A stretch of 9,145 nucleotides of DNA from Planctomycetaceae bacterium (GTDB lineage Bacteria; Planctomycetota; Phycisphaerae; Phycisphaerales; SM1A02): the NCBI GenBank assembly GCA_027488415.1, contig JAIYBS010000225.1, positions 1-9,145 on the forward strand, in the 5' to 3' direction. Below, one piece after another: positions 6,277 to 9,145 of this stretch. The notes beneath the pieces are model-generated. The model did not search any database and had not been told where the DNA came from. It saw only the letters and a program-made list of their open reading frames with translations. How positions within the stretch are numbered: position 1 is the first letter of the stretch; each line of letters opens with the position of its first letter. Made by a program: the position numbers and the translations under genes.

Positions 6277-7195
6277 TGCTTCGGTGCCTCGCCTTCACGA
6301 TCCAGTTCGGGCGCCTCTTCACCTCGAGGAAGACCTTGCCCACGTAGACGCCGGCGAGCCCCACGCACGCCAGGTTGAGTCCGCCGAGGAACCACACCGA
6401 CAGCACGAGCGACGCCCAGCCCGACACGGGCTCCTCGGTCGCGAGCCACGACGCGACGGTCCAGGCGCCGACGGCGGCGGCGAGCGCCGCGACCACCGCG
6501 CCCAGCCAGAACATCGCCACGAGCGGTGCGCTGCTGAACGACGTGATGGAGTTGACGAACAGCGAGAGCTTCCGCCGCAGCGTGTAGGTCGTCTCGCTGG
6601 TGCTGTGCTTTCGGACGACGCAGGGACGCTGGTCGAAGCCAGTGATGTGCCAGAGCCCGCCGATGTCGCTCTCGCGTTCCTCGTGCAGGAGCAGCGCGTC
6701 CACGTATGCGCGGGTCATGAGTCGGCCCGTCACCATGTTGGCGGGAATCCGCTGTCCGGTGAGCACGTGGAACACCCGGTAGAAGAGCCCGCCGCTCCAG
6801 CGCTCGAACCAGCCGCCCTTGCGCTGGGACTGCACCCCGTACACGACGTCGCACCGCTGCTCGTCCATCTGCTCCGCGAAGGTCGAGAGCCACTCCGGCT
6901 CCTCCTCGAGGTCGCTGTCGACGAGGAACACGAGCTCGCCGCGGCTCTCCGCCAGGCCGGCCATCATCGCCTTGTGGTGACCGAAGTTCCGGGAGAGGTC
7001 GATCACCGCGACGTGCGGGTCGCGGCGCATCGCGGCGATGGCCCGGTCCAGCGAGTCGTCCGGGGAGCCGTCGTTCACGAGGACGATCTCGTGGTCGTCC
7101 CCGGCGAGCCTCCGGCACTGCTCCGATGCGCGCCTGCAGAACTCGTCGACGTAGGGCGCCGACCGGTAGAGCGTTGCCACGACCGACAGCCTCAT
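6269..7195 (-). CDS. Membrane-anchored GT2 glycosyltransferase (DPM1/GtrB/ArnC-like)
   Basis: A 308-residue GT-A-fold enzyme with a catalytic domain (1 to about 220) and two C-terminal membrane helices (about 224-250 and 260-287) followed by a basic tail. Key blocks are VLVNDGSPDDS (38-48) for nucleotide binding, LSRNFGHHKAMMAG (67-80), VDSDLEEEPEW (92-102) with the metal-binding DSD, and QRKGGWFERWSGGLFYR (124-140). This is the layout of polyisoprenyl-phosphate glycosyltransferases such as GtrB and ArnC, which load a sugar onto undecaprenyl phosphate at the inner face of the membrane. That role is inferred, since some relatives transfer sugars directly to the growing glycan. The ATG at 7195 forms an ATGA overlap with the upstream stop. 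The open frame continues upstream, but that part is a shadow of the WbqC-family gene. The nearest Shine-Dalgarno-like sequence (GGCGGG) is very close to the start, so coupling may matter. Confidence 0.9.
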   Translation of the reverse strand: MRLSVVATLYRSAPYVDEFCRRASEQCRRLAGDDHEIVLVNDGSPDDSLDRAIAAMRRDPHVAVIDLSRNFGHHKAMMAGLAESRGELVFLVDSDLEEEPEWLSTFAEQMDEQRCDVVYGVQSQRKGGWFERWSGGLFYRVFHVLTGQRIPANMVTGRLMTRAYVDALLLHEERESDIGGLWHITGFDQRPCVVRKHSTSETTYTLRRKLSLFVNSITSFSSAPLVAMFWLGAVVAALAAAVGAWTVASWLATEEPVSGWASLVLSVWFLGGLNLACVGLAGVYVGKVFLEVKRRPNWIVKARHRSNG

Positions 7196-7890
7196 GGCCC
7201 GCCAACATACTTCATGGAGGCGGCCGATCGCGGCCCGCAGTTCGCGATCAGGTCGATGACCGAGACATGGGGCTCGAACGCGCCCCAGAGCTGCGGGTAC
7301 TCGGGATACCCGTCGTAGCCGAACCACTCGACCTCGATGCCCGCGGCCCGGAACTCGGCCTCGTCGAGGTAGTCGCGCGCCGCGGGGCCGCTCACGTAGG
7401 TCGTCGCGCCTGCCCGGCGGCACAGCGCGACGAGCTTCGCTGTCCGGCCCTCCGGGAGGTCCATCCCTGCGGAGGTCGAGAGCGCGGTCCGGATGCCGAG
7501 GTAGCCGCACACCGACTCGATCAGCGAGCGGTTGAGATCCGAGAGCATGGTCGGAGCGGGGCCCTCGAAGACCGGCGCGAGCATGGCGAATGCCTCGGCC
7601 GCATGGCGGGCGCGGGCGTAGTGCTGCCGGATCGACTTCCAGTGCGCCGAGCGCCAGGCGTCGCCGTCGATCTCCGTCTCGCGGATCGACTGCGTGAATC
7701 GCCCCTTGGCGCGCACCGGCACCGTCAGCCACGCGGTTCCCTGCGGGGTCTTGATCGCGTTGCGATTGCGCCAGTCGCGCCGCGTGTACTGCGCGTCGTC
7801 GTACAGCACGAACTCGTCGACGGACGCGATCAGGTCGAAGTAGCCGCGCCACGGGAGGTAGTTGGACTGGACGATCGCGACTCGCCTCAC
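7192..7890 (-). CDS. wbqC: WbqC family protein
   Basis: A 232-residue protein of the WbqC-like family, common in O-antigen and other surface-glycan clusters. Conserved blocks are IVQSNYLPWRGYFDLI (6-21), YDDAQYTRRDWRNRN (30-44), WLTVPV (54-59), HWKSI (83-87), YVSGPAARDYLDE (165-177), and the C-terminal PEYPQLWGAFEPHVSVIDL (196-214) followed by NCGP (217-220). The family's biochemical role is, to my knowledge, not settled, so none is assigned. There is no signal peptide or membrane segment. The GTG start at 7890 overlaps the rmlA stop (GTGA) with a weak GGA eight bases upstream. The frame extends upstream to 8106, but that part is non-homologous shadow of rmlA. Its position right after rmlA suggests a link to dTDP-sugar use or modification; this is context only. 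Confidence 0.9.
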   Translation of the reverse strand: MRRVAIVQSNYLPWRGYFDLIASVDEFVLYDDAQYTRRDWRNRNAIKTPQGTAWLTVPVRAKGRFTQSIRETEIDGDAWRSAHWKSIRQHYARARHAAEAFAMLAPVFEGPAPTMLSDLNRSLIESVCGYLGIRTALSTSAGMDLPEGRTAKLVALCRRAGATTYVSGPAARDYLDEAEFRAAGIEVEWFGYDGYPEYPQLWGAFEPHVSVIDLIANCGPRSAASMKYVGGP

Positions 7891-8765
7891 GGCCCGCGTC
7901 CGTCGGCGGGGAGGGAGGCCAGGTACGCGCCGTACGGCGTCTTGCCGAGCGCCGATGCGCGCTCGAGGAGCTCCTCGTCGCCGATCCACCCGTTGCGCCA
8001 GGCGACCTCCTCGGGACAGCCGATCCGGAATCCCTGCCGCCGCTCGATCGTCTGGACGAAGTGCGCCGCCTCGAGCATGCTGTCGGCCGTCCCGGTGTCG
8101 AGCCATGCGAAGCCGCGGCCGAGCACCTCCGCGGACAGCATGCCCATCTCGAGGTACGCCTGGTTCACGGAGGTGATCTCGAGCTCGCCCCGCGCCGACG
8201 GCCGCACGCCGCGCGCGATGGTCGGCGCCTGGCGGTCATAGAAGTAGAGACCGGTGACCGCGTACTGCGACCGGGGATGCTCCGGCTTCTCCTCGATCGA
8301 GGTCACGCGGCCGTCCTCCGCGAACTCGACGACCCCGAACGCGCGCGGATCCCGGACCCGGTAGGCGAACACGGTGGCGCCGTCGGTCCGCGCCGCCGCA
8401 CGCCGCAGCACGGGCGTGAATCCCTGGCCGTAGAAGACGTTGTCGCCGAGCACGAGCGCCGTGCCCTCCCCGGCGCAGAACTCCTCGCCGATCAGCAGCG
8501 CCTCGGCGATGCCGTTCGGCCGTGCCTGCGTCGCGTGCGAGATCCGCGCGCCGAGCCTCGTGCCGTCGCCGAGCAGGCGGCGGAACGCCCCGGCATCGTC
8601 CGGGGCCGTGATGACGAGGATGTCCCGGATCCCGGCGAGCATGAGCACGGAGATCGGGTAGTAGATGAGCGGCTTGTCGTAGATCGGAAGCAGCTGCTTC
8701 GACACGCCGAGGGTGGTCGGGTGCAGCCGAGTGCCGCTGCCGCCTGCGAGGACGATTCCCTTCAT
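7887..8765 (-). CDS. rmlA: Glucose-1-phosphate thymidylyltransferase RmlA
   Basis: RmlA joins glucose-1-phosphate and dTTP to make dTDP-glucose, the first step to dTDP-rhamnose and other dTDP-deoxysugars. The 292-residue protein is of standard length. It begins MKGIVLAGGSGTRLHP, the nucleotidyltransferase signature, followed by SKQLLPIYDKPLIYYPIS (22-39) with the catalytic lysine region, LGDNVFYG (106-113) with the metal-binding Asp, EEKPEHPRSQYAVTGLYFYD (158-177), EITSVNQAYL (196-205) and WLDTGT (221-226). These match the RmlA short form. The ATG at 8765 forms an ATGA overlap with the rmlB stop and has an AAGGA site seven bases upstream. A longer frame starting at 8837 adds 24 residues absent from the family and was not used. 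No RmlC or RmlD is in the window, so the final dTDP-sugar is unknown. Confidence 0.96.
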   Translation of the reverse strand: MKGIVLAGGSGTRLHPTTLGVSKQLLPIYDKPLIYYPISVLMLAGIRDILVITAPDDAGAFRRLLGDGTRLGARISHATQARPNGIAEALLIGEEFCAGEGTALVLGDNVFYGQGFTPVLRRAAARTDGATVFAYRVRDPRAFGVVEFAEDGRVTSIEEKPEHPRSQYAVTGLYFYDRQAPTIARGVRPSARGELEITSVNQAYLEMGMLSAEVLGRGFAWLDTGTADSMLEAAHFVQTIERRQGFRIGCPEEVAWRNGWIGDEELLERASALGKTPYGAYLASLPADGRGP

Positions 8766-9145
8766 CTCCCGATCCTTTCCAGTCGGTAGGAGCCGTCGAG
8801 GATCCGGCTCCACCAGCGCTCGTTGTCGAGGTACCACGCGACGGTTCGGCGCAGGCCCTCCGCGAAGGGCACCTCGGCCTGCCAGCCGAGCTGCTCGCGT
8901 GCCTTCGAGCAGTCGATCGCGTACCGCCGGTCGTGCCCGGGGCGGTCCGCCACGTGCTCGATGAGCGACGCGAAGCCCGCGGTCGGGCGCGCCGGGTGCG
9001 CGAGCCGCTCGAGGTTCGGCGTGCGCACGCCCGGGTGGGCGTCGAGCGGGGAGATGTAGTCGTTGAGGTCGTCGACGGCGATGAAGAGCACGTCGGGCCG
9101 CGGCGCGGCGGCGGACAGGGTGGCGACCAGGACCAGCAGGGAGCA
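8762..9145 (-). CDS. rmlB: dTDP-glucose 4,6-dehydratase RmlB, C-terminal part, in a chimeric reading frame
   Basis: The frame is open from the right edge to a TGA at 8762-8764, giving 127 residues. The last 70 or so are plainly the C-terminus of RmlB, an extended short-chain dehydrogenase that turns dTDP-glucose into dTDP-4-keto-6-deoxyglucose. FASLIEHVADRPGHDRRYAID, which carries the conserved RPGHDRRYAID substrate-binding motif, is followed by SKAREQLGW, FAEGLRRTVAWYL and a short tail. It precedes rmlA with an ATGA overlap, the usual rmlBA pairing. Going toward the N-terminus, residues before about position 50 of the fragment do not look like RmlB but like a secreted sulfatase. An intact RmlB is about 330-350 residues, so the NAD-binding Rossmann domain and catalytic residues are absent. 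Either the true gene continues elsewhere and this edge is misjoined, or the gene is broken. Confidence 0.8.
   Translation of the reverse strand, partial: CSLLVLVATLSAAAPRPDVLFIAVDDLNDYISPLDAHPGVRTPNLERLAHPARPTAGFASLIEHVADRPGHDRRYAIDCSKAREQLGWQAEVPFAEGLRRTVAWYLDNERWWSRILDGSYRLERIGR
8773..8777 (-). promoter_or_regulatory. Ribosome-binding site of rmlA
   Basis: AAGGA on the minus strand, within a longer GGAAAGGA, lies 7 bases upstream of the ATG at 8765. It supports that start over the upstream in-frame one at 8837 and sits inside the last codons of rmlB. Confidence 0.65.
8999..9145 (-). other. Sulfatase-like N-terminal fragment fused in frame to RmlB
   Basis: The 49 codons from the right edge read as the tail of a signal peptide, CSLLVLVATLSAAA, then PRPDVLFIAVDDLND and HPGVRTPNLERLA. 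DVLFIAVDDLND is the opening strand of type I sulfatases (arylsulfatase/iduronate-2-sulfatase group), whose paired aspartates bind calcium, and TPNLERLA is the next conserved block. The catalytic Cys/Ser-x-Pro-x-Arg motif, expected some tens of residues later, is absent because the frame switches to RmlB. A secreted sulfatase start makes no sense as the N-terminus of cytoplasmic RmlB. The exact junction cannot be placed but lies near 8970-9019. The true sulfatase start lies beyond the edge. The family identification is from motif recognition only. Confidence 0.7.

Noticed and set aside
1..9145. tRNA, rRNA, CRISPR arrays, insertion sequences or direct repeats
   Set aside because: No tRNA cloverleaf, regularly spaced repeat, transposase motif or terminal inverted repeat was seen on either strand by eye.

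Overview
The window is gene-dense and very G+C-rich (roughly 70% by eye, with strong G/C preference at third codon positions). It reads as part of a surface-polysaccharide or glycan locus from a high-GC, probably Gram-negative-type bacterium. The phylum cannot be fixed from the sequence. No tRNA, rRNA, CRISPR, insertion sequence or phage gene is visible, and no stretch over 300 bases lacks a gene.

Layout, left to right. Bases 1-630 (minus) hold the N-terminal 210 residues of a multi-pass membrane protein, possibly a Wzx-like flippase, that runs off the left edge. Bases 702-1820 (plus) hold a lone, divergently transcribed GT-B-type glycosyltransferase candidate with motifs like those of bacterial sialyltransferases and capsule transferases. 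Bases 1849-9145 (minus) form one tightly packed operon, transcribed right to left: rmlB (C-terminal part only), rmlA, a WbqC-family gene, a membrane-anchored GT2 glycosyltransferase, a SAM methyltransferase, pseC, a fused pseG-pseH, and pseI. Six of the seven junctions are 4-base stop/start overlaps (ATGA or GTGA) and one is an 8-base overlap, so the genes are almost certainly co-transcribed and translationally coupled.

Two sugar pathways meet here. PseC, PseG/PseH and PseI give four of the six steps from UDP-GlcNAc to CMP-pseudaminic acid. PseB (first dehydratase) and PseF (CMP activation) are not in the window. RmlA and RmlB belong to the dTDP-4-keto-6-deoxyglucose route that feeds dTDP-rhamnose and other dTDP-deoxysugars. 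The GT2 enzyme, the methyltransferase and the plus-strand transferase are candidates for assembling or decorating a glycan containing pseudaminic acid.

The oddest feature is at the right edge. The reading frame ending as a clear RmlB C-terminus (8762 to about 8999) continues in frame, toward its N-terminus, into what looks like a signal peptide plus the start of a secreted sulfatase (about 8999-9145). This is either an assembly chimera near a contig end or a real gene fusion or deletion.
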